From: Streptomyces aureoverticillatus
GTDB lineage: Bacteria > Actinomycetota > Actinomycetes > Streptomycetales > Streptomycetaceae
Reading direction: 5' to 3'
NCBI RefSeq assembly: GCF_014649395.1
Contig: NZ_BMSY01000001.1
Coordinates: 124,001 to 188,000, forward strand
Length of the DNA: 64,000 bases
How positions within the stretch are numbered: the stretch's first letter is position 1; every line of letters begins with the position of its first letter. The position numbers were made by a program, and so were the translations under genes. This document shows positions 18,588-27,360 of this stretch, piece after piece. The notes beneath the pieces were generated by a model. The model was not told the DNA's origin. It saw only the letters and a list, made by a program, of their open reading frames with translations, and ran no database searches.

Positions 18588-20120
18588 CTAGTAGGTAGGG
18601 TCGCCAGCTCCGTATCCGGTGGCTCCTCCCGCGAGTTGGATGCGGTTGAGCAGCTCGCGGGAGCGCACCGCGGAAGGATGTTCCAGAGGAAGTTCACTCA
18701 CAAGGCTTCGTAGCAAGTCGGCCGCCTCGCCCGCGCGATGCAGCGCCAACAGAAGGTCGGCGATCTTCTGCCGAAGCATGATGGTCTCGGCTTCCGAGGC
18801 TTCTGGCAGCAGAGAGCGGTACTCCTCCAGTGCCTGCTCGTGCTCGCCGAGAGTGGCCAGGCACAGCGCGATGTGCTGGCGGTATTCACGGAGGTCTCTG
18901 CCGTTCTTCGCTTCGGCTGCCAAATGCTTAAACGCGCCGAGAGCGCGGCGGAAATCCTCCCCTGCGAGCAGGACGCCCGCGTGGATGCGCCGGGTCTCTG
19001 CCAAACGCGGGTCGAGCGGGTCGGCTTGGTCGAGCAACTCCTCCAGTACATGAGCCGCCTGCGTGAAGCGCCCCTCCTCGAACAGCCGCACCGCTTCCTC
19101 CTCCCCCTCCTGAACGAGCGCGTCGGACAGAAGGGGCGGTGCGGGACGCGCCGGTACAGGCTCGGTGCGTAGGCCTGGGCGGCTCTTGGGAGCGAGAGGC
19201 GCGCGATAGGGGAGAGTCGGATCCGCCAGGCCAGACGGGCCTCTCGGTGCGGTGCCGGGTGACGGGAGGTGTGGGACCAGTCGGTCGTGGACGGCATGCG
19301 CATCAGCAGGGCGGTCGTCGGGGTTCTTCTCCAGGAGGTCCAGGACGAGCCGTTCCAGCTCAACGGGGACGTCGGGCCGCAGGGAGCGCAGTGGTTCGGG
19401 GCTGTCGTGGACGTGCCGCAGTGCGGCATCGCCGGTTCCGCACAACACTTTGCGCCCGGCGAGCATCTCGTGTAGGACGCAGCCCAGAGCGTAGAGGTCA
19501 CTGCGGGGGCTGACGCCGACGCCAAGGAACTGCTCGGGGGCCATGTAGTCGCGGGTGCCGACCGGGCGACCGGTTTCGGTCAGCTGGGCTGTGTCGGCCC
19601 CGAAGACAGAGGCCACACCAAAGTCGAGGACCTTCACGGCCCCACTGCCGTCGATCATGATGTTGCTCGGCTTCAGATCCCGATGAACGACGGGTACGGC
19701 GTGCGCGTACGACAGCACGGAGCAGATCTGCGCGGCTACGGCGACCGCCCACTCGACAGGCAGAGGGCCATGCTCGGCGACGAGGTCCCGCAAGTCCACG
19801 CCCCGGATCAGCTGCATCACTACATACAGTTCGGCGGCCTCATCGGGCGAGTCGGCGCTCTCGTCGATGGCCGCGTCGTACACCGCGGGCACGCCCGGGT
19901 GCTCAATCCGTGCCGTTACACGGGCCTCCCGCCGGAACCGGCCCACCAGCACGGCGAGTTCGGCGGGTGTGCGGGCCTTCTCGACGCGGATTTGCTTAAT
20001 GGCGACGGGCCGGTCGAGGACGATGTCATATCCCTCCCAGACCAGACCCATGCCGCCGGGCATCGGCAGCGCGCTCAGCTCGTAGCGATCGGCGATACGT
20101 CTGGTCCGGCCGATGGTCAT
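18588..20120 (-). CDS. Cytosolic serine/threonine protein kinase with C-terminal TPR-like repeats
   Basis: A 510-aa Hanks-type kinase. The start is taken at ATG (complement of 20118-20120, MTIGRTRRIADRYEL), just before the kinase fold. Kinase landmarks: Gly-rich loop PGGMGLVWEG (the first canonical Gly is replaced by Met20), Lys42 (VAIKQ), catalytic HRDLKPSN at 146-153, DFG at 166-168 and APEQ at 194-197. A Pro-rich linker (about 290-345) leads to helical TPR-like repeats (about 350-490: AVRLFEEGRFTQAAHVLEELL...). No transmembrane segment is present, unlike PknB. It is divergent from the AIPR gene 158 bases away. Kinases occur in several phage-defence systems, so a sensing role is plausible, but its target is unknown. 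Confidence 0.85.
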   Translation of the reverse strand: MTIGRTRRIADRYELSALPMPGGMGLVWEGYDIVLDRPVAIKQIRVEKARTPAELAVLVGRFRREARVTARIEHPGVPAVYDAAIDESADSPDEAAELYVVMQLIRGVDLRDLVAEHGPLPVEWAVAVAAQICSVLSYAHAVPVVHRDLKPSNIMIDGSGAVKVLDFGVASVFGADTAQLTETGRPVGTRDYMAPEQFLGVGVSPRSDLYALGCVLHEMLAGRKVLCGTGDAALRHVHDSPEPLRSLRPDVPVELERLVLDLLEKNPDDRPADAHAVHDRLVPHLPSPGTAPRGPSGLADPTLPYRAPLAPKSRPGLRTEPVPARPAPPLLSDALVQEGEEEAVRLFEEGRFTQAAHVLEELLDQADPLDPRLAETRRIHAGVLLAGEDFRRALGAFKHLAAEAKNGRDLREYRQHIALCLATLGEHEQALEEYRSLLPEASEAETIMLRQKIADLLLALHRAGEAADLLRSLVSELPLEHPSAVRSRELLNRIQLAGGATGYGAGDPTY

Positions 20121-20278
20121 GTGGTGGCGACCTCCCGATGTATGGGGCATCCCGGTCTTCGAATGAGCGTACGTCAGGTCCACACGGACACGGACTCCTG
20201 CCCATGGTGAGCGAAAGTGCCGGGCTACGCTGGCCCGGCGTGCACAAGCGGGGTGGCAACGAGGAGCCGAGGAGAAGC

Positions 20279-22432
20279 GTGAGCGGTACGGGGCGGGGAC
20301 CGTCGAGGACGACGCGTCAGGAGTTGCACCAGATCGAGGAAGGGCTCAAGCGGGGCTATCAGGGACTCATCGACGAGAGTGGTCTTGAACAGAAGTCGGG
20401 CCGCGACAGGGAACGCGCATGGCTGTCGCGGGCAGTGGCAGCGACGGCGCTGCGCCGCAAGACCGGCCTGAACCACGAGACCTGTGCGAAGGCTGTCATC
20501 GACGGTTACGACGACGGCGGGCTCGACGCGGTCGCGGTCACCGACGGAGCCCAGGTGTGGCTCGTCCAGGCCAAGTGGAACGACAAGGGGAACGCGGGCT
20601 TCAACCAGAATGCGGCCCTCGCTCTGGTCGACGGGCTCAGCCTGTTGGAACAGCGTAGGTTCGAGGTGTTCAACGACAAGCTGCAGCCGTTCACCGCGCA
20701 ACTGAACTCCGCGCTGGCGGACGCTCGCCTGAAGATCCACCTCGTTATAGCGCTCGTCGGGGACGACCCGCTCAGCAAGCACGCCACGGACGTCCTGGAC
20801 CGCGCTGTCGAGGACCATCGTGGCCACGGCCCCATGCTCGGCTATGAACTCCTGGGCGCGGGTGAGCTGTTGGAGCAGCTCAAGGATGACCGGTCGCCCG
20901 CCCCGGTGGACGTCACCGTGCGGATGCAGAAGTGGATCAAGCGCGATACGCCGTTCACCGCCTTCCAGGGCACGGTAGCGGCTGGTGAAGTGGCCGGGTG
21001 GTATGACGGGCACGGTCCGCGCCTGTTTTCCCAGAACATCCGGAACTCCCTTGGCCTGACCACGATCAACTCCGGCATCCAGAAGACACTGGTGGAAGAG
21101 CCCGACAACTTCTGGTACTTCAACAACGGCATTACGGTGCTGTGCGACAGCATCGAAGAGCGCTGGATCGGCCGCCGTCGCCCCGACGAGCCGGTAGAGC
21201 TCATCTTGGGCAACGTGAGCGTCGTCAACGGCGCCCAGACCGTCACCTCGATACACGAGGCGCGGAGCCTGACACCGCACACCGTCGAAGATGCGGATGT
21301 CAGCGTCCGAGTGATCGCCCTGGGCGACCTCGGCGACGAGCGGGTCACCTATGCGAAACGCATCACGCAGACCACCAACACCCAGAACGACGTATCGCTA
21401 CGGGACTTCATCGCCCTGGATGACACCCAGGCGCGCATTCGCGAGGACTTCGACCTGTCCCTCAGCAAGCAGTATGTGTACAAGCGTGGCGAGGCCGATC
21501 CGGCGCCGGAGGCAGGCTGCTCGGTGGCGCATGCCGCCGTCGCGCTGGCCTGCGCGCACCGCACGCCGGAACTGGCGGTTCGCGCCAAGAGGTCGACAGA
21601 CCTGCTCTGGGAGAGTGGCCGGCTGGGCAACTACGCGCGGCTGTTCGGCGAGGAGCCGAGCGCTCTGCGTATCTGGCGCTGTGTCCTGCTCCACCGTGAG
21701 GTCGGCGAGGCGCTGGAGCGGCTGCACGAGAAGGTGCGCGGCCGGGCAGCCGACACGACGCTCCGCGGTGATCTGCTCGTCGGCCACCTGGTCTTCCAGC
21801 TCCTCGCCCCCGACATGGAGGACGTCGACGACCCACAGTTCGATCTCGCGCCCCTCCTCGCTCGCGTCCCGGACCTGGTCAGACCAGTCGTGGAGTGGCT
21901 CATCCACCAGATCGACACGGTCTACGGACCGCAGTCCTTCCTCACCAGCACCTTCACTAACGAGGACCGCTGCAAGGAACTCGTCGGCCTTGTCCTACCG
22001 ATGGTGCGGGCCGGGCAGTCCGTCCCGGAGGTCCCCGACACCTACCAGCCGCCCACCCCGCAGCCCCGCCGCCCACGCCGACCGAACGCGGTGCCAACCC
22101 TGGTGACCGCCCGGCTCCTGGCAGAGGGCACTCCCGTCCGGTACGTCCCGATGAACACCACGGAAGAGAAGGCGGTACGGGACTGGCTGACCGCCGATCC
22201 CCGCAGGGAGCAGGCGAGTTGGACGAACGACCGCTCCAAGCCGCTGGTGTGGGCCTACGACGGCACCCCCTACTCGGCGAGCGGCCTCGTCAACCGCATC
22301 TGGGAGCTGGCCGGCTGGGATCAGGCGCCGACCGCTGTGCAGGGACCGGCACGCTGGATCGTCGGTGACAAGAAGTCCCTGTACGACATGGCCATGGAGT
22401 GGCTGGCCACCGAGGAGGAGACGGAGGGCTGA
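20279..22432 (+). CDS. AIPR-family abortive-infection protein with nuclease-like N-terminus and RAMA-like tail
   Basis: A 717-aa protein of the AIPR (abortive infection phage resistance) family. The start is GTG at 20279, five bases after AGGAG; longer in-frame starts lack this. N-terminal residues Asp83 and Gln97-Ala-Lys99 (GLDAVAV...VWLVQAKW) fit a PD-(D/E)XK/Mrr-like nuclease. The AIPR core has NFWYFNNGITVLCD, NVSVVNGAQTV and ITQTTNTQNDVSLRDF. Residues about 650-708 (PLVWAYDGTPYSASGLV...GPARWIVGDKKSLYDMA) resemble the RAMA domain (DUF4357), linked to restriction and modified-DNA recognition. It converges on hsdR across a strong terminator. A role as abortive back-up to the restriction system is inference. 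Confidence 0.82.
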   Translation: MSGTGRGPSRTTRQELHQIEEGLKRGYQGLIDESGLEQKSGRDRERAWLSRAVAATALRRKTGLNHETCAKAVIDGYDDGGLDAVAVTDGAQVWLVQAKWNDKGNAGFNQNAALALVDGLSLLEQRRFEVFNDKLQPFTAQLNSALADARLKIHLVIALVGDDPLSKHATDVLDRAVEDHRGHGPMLGYELLGAGELLEQLKDDRSPAPVDVTVRMQKWIKRDTPFTAFQGTVAAGEVAGWYDGHGPRLFSQNIRNSLGLTTINSGIQKTLVEEPDNFWYFNNGITVLCDSIEERWIGRRRPDEPVELILGNVSVVNGAQTVTSIHEARSLTPHTVEDADVSVRVIALGDLGDERVTYAKRITQTTNTQNDVSLRDFIALDDTQARIREDFDLSLSKQYVYKRGEADPAPEAGCSVAHAAVALACAHRTPELAVRAKRSTDLLWESGRLGNYARLFGEEPSALRIWRCVLLHREVGEALERLHEKVRGRAADTTLRGDLLVGHLVFQLLAPDMEDVDDPQFDLAPLLARVPDLVRPVVEWLIHQIDTVYGPQSFLTSTFTNEDRCKELVGLVLPMVRAGQSVPEVPDTYQPPTPQPRRPRRPNAVPTLVTARLLAEGTPVRYVPMNTTEEKAVRDWLTADPRREQASWTNDRSKPLVWAYDGTPYSASGLVNRIWELAGWDQAPTAVQGPARWIVGDKKSLYDMAMEWLATEEETEG

Positions 22433-22674
22433 CAGCCACCCTCGTCCTGGGAGCGCCTGGCATACATCGAGCTCCGCCCACCGTCTCGCGGACGGAACGG
22501 CGGGGCTCGATCTACAACCGGTCGGTCGGCGCTTCGACGACGAGGAGCCCCGGCCCGAATCGTCGTACTGACTGGCCGACCAGCTCGCAGCTCGCTGTGG
22601 ACCTGGCGTCCTGGAAGATGTTCGCCGACTACATGGCCCCGGTTGGGCACCGGAAGGCACGGTCGGTACGCGTG
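22433..22674. other. AIPR-hsdR intergenic spacer
   Basis: No gene is supported. GC-rich frames here show no family likeness. The right end holds the terminator described separately. Confidence 0.4.
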
Positions 22675-22718
22675 GAAGGGGCGGCTACTGGTGGGCGTCA
22701 TCTGGTAGCCGCCCCTTC
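22675..22718. terminator. Bidirectional terminator between AIPR and hsdR
   Basis: GAAGGGGCGGCTAC (22675-22688) and GTAGCCGCCCCTTC (22705-22718) form a perfect 14-bp stem with a 16-base loop between two convergent genes. Confidence 0.88.
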
Positions 22719-22738
22719 GCCATACGCCCGCAGTGGGC

Positions 22739-25700
22739 TCAGCGAGTGTCGGGGAGGTTGTGGCGACGCCGGATCAGACGGTACGCGGCCGTACGGGCCT
22801 CCTGGAGGAGCTGCCCCTGAAATTCGACATCGGAGAAGTAGCGTTCGGTGAACTTGGTGTCCGCCTCGGCCCGTTCGATCATGATGTCACGGAACCTCTT
22901 GTTGAAGGGGTGCTCGAAGTCTCCCTCGTTGCGGGCGGCGACGGCGGCATCCTCCAGGTCCGGATCTTCCGCGGCGGCGACGATGCGCTCCTCGTACATC
23001 ACACGGTCGGCTTCGCTCAGCCCGAGGCCGTAGCGGACGTTGAACTCCTCGATGAGCTCGGAAAGGAGGACCTTGTCCGGGTCTCGGTGGCCGCCCACGC
23101 CTTCGGCACCGTAAGGGGCGAGGTCCTCGACGTCGTCGTCGGTGAGGCTGACGTCGTAGTCGCCGACCTTGGTAACCCGCATGTGCGTGAGGTCCATCTC
23201 CCCTATGTCGAGGGCGGGGTCGTACGGGGGCGGGGGCAGGATGTTGGCGAGGTGTTTGCCGTAGAGGTAGAGGCGTTCGAGGCTGATGTCGACGCGCGGC
23301 ATGAGCTGGGACAGGAAGCCGTACTGGCGCAGGAAGCCGCGCAGGTCGGCGCGGAACTCCTCGGCGGCGTCCCGGTCCTGTTCCTGGCGCTCCACAAAGC
23401 GAGCGCGGGCGGCGTCGGTGTGGCGGTAGAGGGCTGCGTGGGCCTTCTCCCAGCGGCGGGCGCCGGGCTCACCGATGGTGGCGGACCCGTCGGCGGACTG
23501 CGCGGTGGCCAGAGCCCGGACGAAAGCGTTCATCTCGTCCTCGTACAGCAACTGGTGGTCCATCACCTTGCGCTGGGAAGCGTAGAGGAGGTTGACGTCA
23601 GCGGGTTCGGTGCGGGCCTCCTTGAAGTAGGGGGCGTACTCCTTCTTGATGTCCGCGGGATCGTTGACGAAGTCCAGGACGAACAGATCCTCCTGGCTCT
23701 TGCGCGGGTGGGTGCGGTTGAGGCGGGAGAGGGTCTGGACGGCGGCGACGTCGGTCAGCGGCTTCTCGATGTACATGTGGGTGAGGAGCGGCTGGTCGAA
23801 GCCAGTCTGGTACTTCTCCGCGACGACGAGGATGCGGTACTCGGTGCGCAAGGGCGCGCCGCCCGGTTTTCCGGTGCGCAGGGCGGCGTAGCGGTCATCG
23901 GCGCGGGTGTAGGCGAAGGCGTCGGGGAGTTCCTTCTCGGAGACACCGTTAAGCTCGGACTCAGTGACCTTGACCCTGGTGACGACTCCGTCGATCTCTT
24001 TCTCCACCTCCAGCTCACCGGAGAACGCGACGAGGACGCCAAGGTCCGCGCAGTCCAGGTCCTTGGTGGCCTGCACTAGATGCTCGTACATCTTGTATGC
24101 AGCCTGCCGGGACCGGGTGACGACCATCGCCTTGGCCCGCCCGCCGAGCCTGCGGCGCCCGTGCACGGCGAAGTGCTCGACGATGATCTCGGCATGCTGG
24201 GCGAGGGTGGTCGGGTTGAGATAGACGAACTTGGCGAGCTCACCCTTTGCCTTGTCCTCGTCCACCTCGATCTGCTCGGCACCGTCCTTGGCGACCCGCC
24301 AATGGGTCGTGTAACGGGTGTAGTTGCGCAGGGGGTCGAGGATGAAGCCCTCCTCGATGGCCTGCTTCATGGAATAGATGTGGAACCCGCGCTTGAGCTT
24401 GGTGTCCGGGTCGGTGACACCGAAGAGGTTGAGAGTCTTCTTCTTGGGCGTCGCGGTGAAGGCGAAGTACGACAGCATCGGGTGCATCTGGCGTGCGGCA
24501 GCGGAGGAGGTCAGAAACTCCTCCTCGTCCTTACCGGCCTTCTCCTCCGCTCCGAGTCCGCGCAGCACCTTGCGCATCTTGGGCACCGAGCTGCCGGTCT
24601 GGCCGGAGTGGGCCTCGTCCACGATGATCGCGATCCGCTTGTCCTGCAGGCCAGTGACGCCTTCGAGGATGTGAGGGAAGGTCTGCGCCGTGACGATTAT
24701 GATCTTCGTGCCGGTGTCGCCGAGGGCTTGGGCGACCTGCTGGGACTTGGCGCCTTCGGTCCCTTTTACCCGGCGGACCACGCCCGGCGTGTGGTCGAAC
24801 TGGTAGATGGTGTCCTGGAGCTGGTCGTCCAGGACGGTCCGGTCCGTGACAACCACGATCTTGTGGAAGACAGGCTTGTCGGCCTCGATACGCCCTTCGG
24901 CGACCGCCTCCGGATCGAGCGCGCCCGGCTCGGCGGAGCCGTGCAGCACGGAGAGGTGGTGAGCGAGCCAGCCGATGGTGTTGGACTTGCCGGAACCGGC
25001 GGAGTGCTCGACGAGGTAGTTCTGGCCCGAGCCGTGGTACGCGGCGTGAATGGTGAGGCGGCGGACGGCGTCCCACTGATGGTAGCGGGGGAAGATCAGG
25101 GTCCGGTTGTGCACGGACACGCGACGCGGCCGCCCGCTCTTCGCAGCGCCCTTCTTGTTCCTTGGGTCCTCGACGTGCAGGAACCGCTTGACGATCGCCA
25201 TCCAGTTGTCCGGCTGCCAGACCTCCTCCCAGAGGTAGGCGGTGCGGTAGGCCGGTCCGTTCTCACTGTCGGGAAGGGGCGGGTTGCCTGCGCCTCCAGG
25301 ATTACCGGGTCCCTTCGACCCCTGGTTGAAGGGGAGGAAGAGCGTCTTCTCGCCCTGAAGGCGGGTGGTGAGGAAGACGAGCATCTCGTCGACCGCGAAG
25401 TGCACAAGGGCCCGCTTGGCGAAGATCAGGTCTTTCGGGTCACGAGTGGTGCGGTACTGGCGCTTCGCATCCTCGACGTTCTGGGGGTTTTGGGACGCTG
25501 AGCTCTTAAGTTCGGCCGTCGCGAGGGGAAGCCCGTTGAGGAACAGGACTAGGTCGAGTTCCCGGGTGTGGTCGGGCGCGTAGCGCAGGCGGGGGGTCAC
25601 CGTCAGGCGGTTGCTCCGGTAGTTACGGAACGCGTCCTCGGCGATGGCGTGCGCGGGCCGGAAGTAGGCGAGTTCGATGTGCAGGCCGCGGTCCTTGACG

Positions 25701-26026
25701 CCGTTGCGCAGCACGTCGAGCGTGCCGCGCGCGTCGATTTCGCGGGCGATCAGCTTGCCGAACTCACGCATGGCGATGCCGACGGCTTCGGGGCTCCCCG
25801 CCTCGGCGGTGAACTCCTTGAGTCGCTCCAGGACGGCGGGTTGCGTGGCGCCAAGGAAGGTCCACAACTGGGCCGTGTCGAGACCGAGCTCGGGGTTGTA
25901 GGCGCCCTCCCCCCGCTCGCCTTCGTGCCAATCGGAGGCAGTGAGGGCTTCGACGATGGTCCGTTCGAAGGCGTACTCGGAGTCGGGGCGACGTTGCACG
26001 GGGGCGGGGGCGTTGGTGCGAGTCAC
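22739..26026 (-). CDS. hsdR: Type I restriction enzyme, R (motor/nuclease) subunit
   Basis: A 1095-aa HsdR that translocates and cuts unmethylated DNA. The start is GTG at 26026, overlapping the hsdS TGA as GTGA; the open frame further upstream lies inside hsdS. The N-terminal nuclease has the PD-(D/E)XK pattern Asp158...Glu172-Leu-Lys174 (ELDLV...AELKS). The SF2 translocase has Walker A HSAGSGKSNT (Lys347) and DEAH at 470-473. The C-terminal helical part (about 800-1095) binds the methylase core. Length and motifs are complete, so it is probably active. It is the last gene of the hsdM-hsdS-hsdR operon. Confidence 0.93.
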   Translation of the reverse strand: MTRTNAPAPVQRRPDSEYAFERTIVEALTASDWHEGERGEGAYNPELGLDTAQLWTFLGATQPAVLERLKEFTAEAGSPEAVGIAMREFGKLIAREIDARGTLDVLRNGVKDRGLHIELAYFRPAHAIAEDAFRNYRSNRLTVTPRLRYAPDHTRELDLVLFLNGLPLATAELKSSASQNPQNVEDAKRQYRTTRDPKDLIFAKRALVHFAVDEMLVFLTTRLQGEKTLFLPFNQGSKGPGNPGGAGNPPLPDSENGPAYRTAYLWEEVWQPDNWMAIVKRFLHVEDPRNKKGAAKSGRPRRVSVHNRTLIFPRYHQWDAVRRLTIHAAYHGSGQNYLVEHSAGSGKSNTIGWLAHHLSVLHGSAEPGALDPEAVAEGRIEADKPVFHKIVVVTDRTVLDDQLQDTIYQFDHTPGVVRRVKGTEGAKSQQVAQALGDTGTKIIIVTAQTFPHILEGVTGLQDKRIAIIVDEAHSGQTGSSVPKMRKVLRGLGAEEKAGKDEEEFLTSSAAARQMHPMLSYFAFTATPKKKTLNLFGVTDPDTKLKRGFHIYSMKQAIEEGFILDPLRNYTRYTTHWRVAKDGAEQIEVDEDKAKGELAKFVYLNPTTLAQHAEIIVEHFAVHGRRRLGGRAKAMVVTRSRQAAYKMYEHLVQATKDLDCADLGVLVAFSGELEVEKEIDGVVTRVKVTESELNGVSEKELPDAFAYTRADDRYAALRTGKPGGAPLRTEYRILVVAEKYQTGFDQPLLTHMYIEKPLTDVAAVQTLSRLNRTHPRKSQEDLFVLDFVNDPADIKKEYAPYFKEARTEPADVNLLYASQRKVMDHQLLYEDEMNAFVRALATAQSADGSATIGEPGARRWEKAHAALYRHTDAARARFVERQEQDRDAAEEFRADLRGFLRQYGFLSQLMPRVDISLERLYLYGKHLANILPPPPYDPALDIGEMDLTHMRVTKVGDYDVSLTDDDVEDLAPYGAEGVGGHRDPDKVLLSELIEEFNVRYGLGLSEADRVMYEERIVAAAEDPDLEDAAVAARNEGDFEHPFNKRFRDIMIERAEADTKFTERYFSDVEFQGQLLQEARTAAYRLIRRRHNLPDTR

Positions 26027-27360
26027 GGGGCCTCCACTCCTCGGGCGGTGGTGACGTCGAGTCGGCCGGTTACTGCTGCGGTGATCAGGGCCTGGCGGCG
26101 TTCGGCGAGCAGCGCAGATTGGCGGGTGAGGATCTGGCGCGCCTCTCGCACGGTCTCCTGTTGCTTCTGCACCTGTCTGACGAGCTCCTGCTGCCTCTGG
26201 AGATCGGGTAGCGGGATGGGAAAGCTGAGGATCTTGCCGCTGTTCGTGGAGGCCAGGTTGGTCGTCTTGGTTCCGGTGCTTTCGAAGTAACACCGTCCGT
26301 GGACCGTCTGGGTCATCAGCGCCAGGTATTCCGGATCCAGCTTGTCCAGCTCGGGACGCAGAGCGAAGACATGGTTCTGATGAAGGCAGTTGGCCAACTC
26401 GCCGCGCCAGACCGTGCCACGGCCCAGCTTGTCGAGGTCACCGCCTTCGGTCATCAGCACATCGCCAGCACGTAGGGTGCTTCGCTTCGCCACATATTTG
26501 GGAACGGTGATTTCCGTGACGGAATCAAGCGCCACGTGTCCGGCCTGAACATTCGCTACACGGAGATACGGCCGGGTGACGTCACTATCGGTGCGAGCAC
26601 GTCCCTCGTCAACGGTGACACCGTTCTGCAGGCGACAGACGTAGCCGAGGCGCGTAAGTCGGGTGTTTGCGGGCATTGCGGGAAGCCAGGGGTACGGGTA
26701 CTTGCGGAGTGGTCGTGTGAGCGTGCCCGGGATCAGGCTCTCGCTAACGGCCGCGAAGGAGCGCTCGGTCAGAGCATCCAGCTGGTCATTGCGTGCTTGC
26801 GTCAAGTGATCCAGCCGGGTTGTCTCAGCGTCAAGAAAGTTGGCGATGCGGCGCTGCTCGTCAAGTGACGGGACCGGAATAGGTGCATTGCCTAGCTGTT
26901 CGCGATTGAGCTCAATCTGATTGGTTGCCCCCACCGCAAGAGCCGCATACACATACTGCTGAAATGGCGCTGAAGACAACCAGTAATAAGCAAAGCGAGG
27001 ATCGAGCTCATCAGGATCGGCGCGGAAGACCGTCACATGACTGTCGGCCATCGCCGTACGGCTTTCAGGTGCAGCTGCATAATAGCCAACTCGACCAAGG
27101 GTACCTGTGCCCGTGGAGTTGATTAGGGAATCTCCTGACTGAAGCAACCCCTTGAGCCTCTTGGTGTTCCCGCTGAAGGCGTGGAAGCGGGCACGCGTCC
27201 AGTCCAAGCCCTCCACCTGGTTCACAGCCTGACTGACAGCGAAGATCTCACCGTCGTCGGCATAGACAGGCGCAGTTCCTCGCCCCAGGAAGGAGGCAAG
27301 ATATTTCAAGGACGAAGCCGACCATTTCTGGGGCAAGTCAATGCCAAAGACCGAGCTCAT
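26023..27360 (-). CDS. hsdS: Type I restriction enzyme, S (specificity) subunit
   Basis: A 445-aa HsdS with the usual two target-recognition domains (about 10-150 and 215-360) separated by conserved coiled coils. The first spacer is SLDEQRRIANFLDAETTRLDHL, the second PLPDLQRQQELVRQVQKQQETV. It fixes the bipartite DNA target of the complex. Base composition dips in the recognition domains (26.2-27.3 kb), a sign that they are exchanged between strains. ATG at 27360 overlaps the hsdM stop as ATGA. Confidence 0.92.
   Translation of the reverse strand: MSSVFGIDLPQKWSASSLKYLASFLGRGTAPVYADDGEIFAVSQAVNQVEGLDWTRARFHAFSGNTKRLKGLLQSGDSLINSTGTGTLGRVGYYAAAPESRTAMADSHVTVFRADPDELDPRFAYYWLSSAPFQQYVYAALAVGATNQIELNREQLGNAPIPVPSLDEQRRIANFLDAETTRLDHLTQARNDQLDALTERSFAAVSESLIPGTLTRPLRKYPYPWLPAMPANTRLTRLGYVCRLQNGVTVDEGRARTDSDVTRPYLRVANVQAGHVALDSVTEITVPKYVAKRSTLRAGDVLMTEGGDLDKLGRGTVWRGELANCLHQNHVFALRPELDKLDPEYLALMTQTVHGRCYFESTGTKTTNLASTNSGKILSFPIPLPDLQRQQELVRQVQKQQETVREARQILTRQSALLAERRQALITAAVTGRLDVTTARGVEAP

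Noticed and set aside
22739..26293. Longer hsdR start within hsdS
   Set aside because: The extra N-terminal codons are out-of-frame hsdS sequence; GTG 26026 overlapping the hsdS stop is the natural coupled start.
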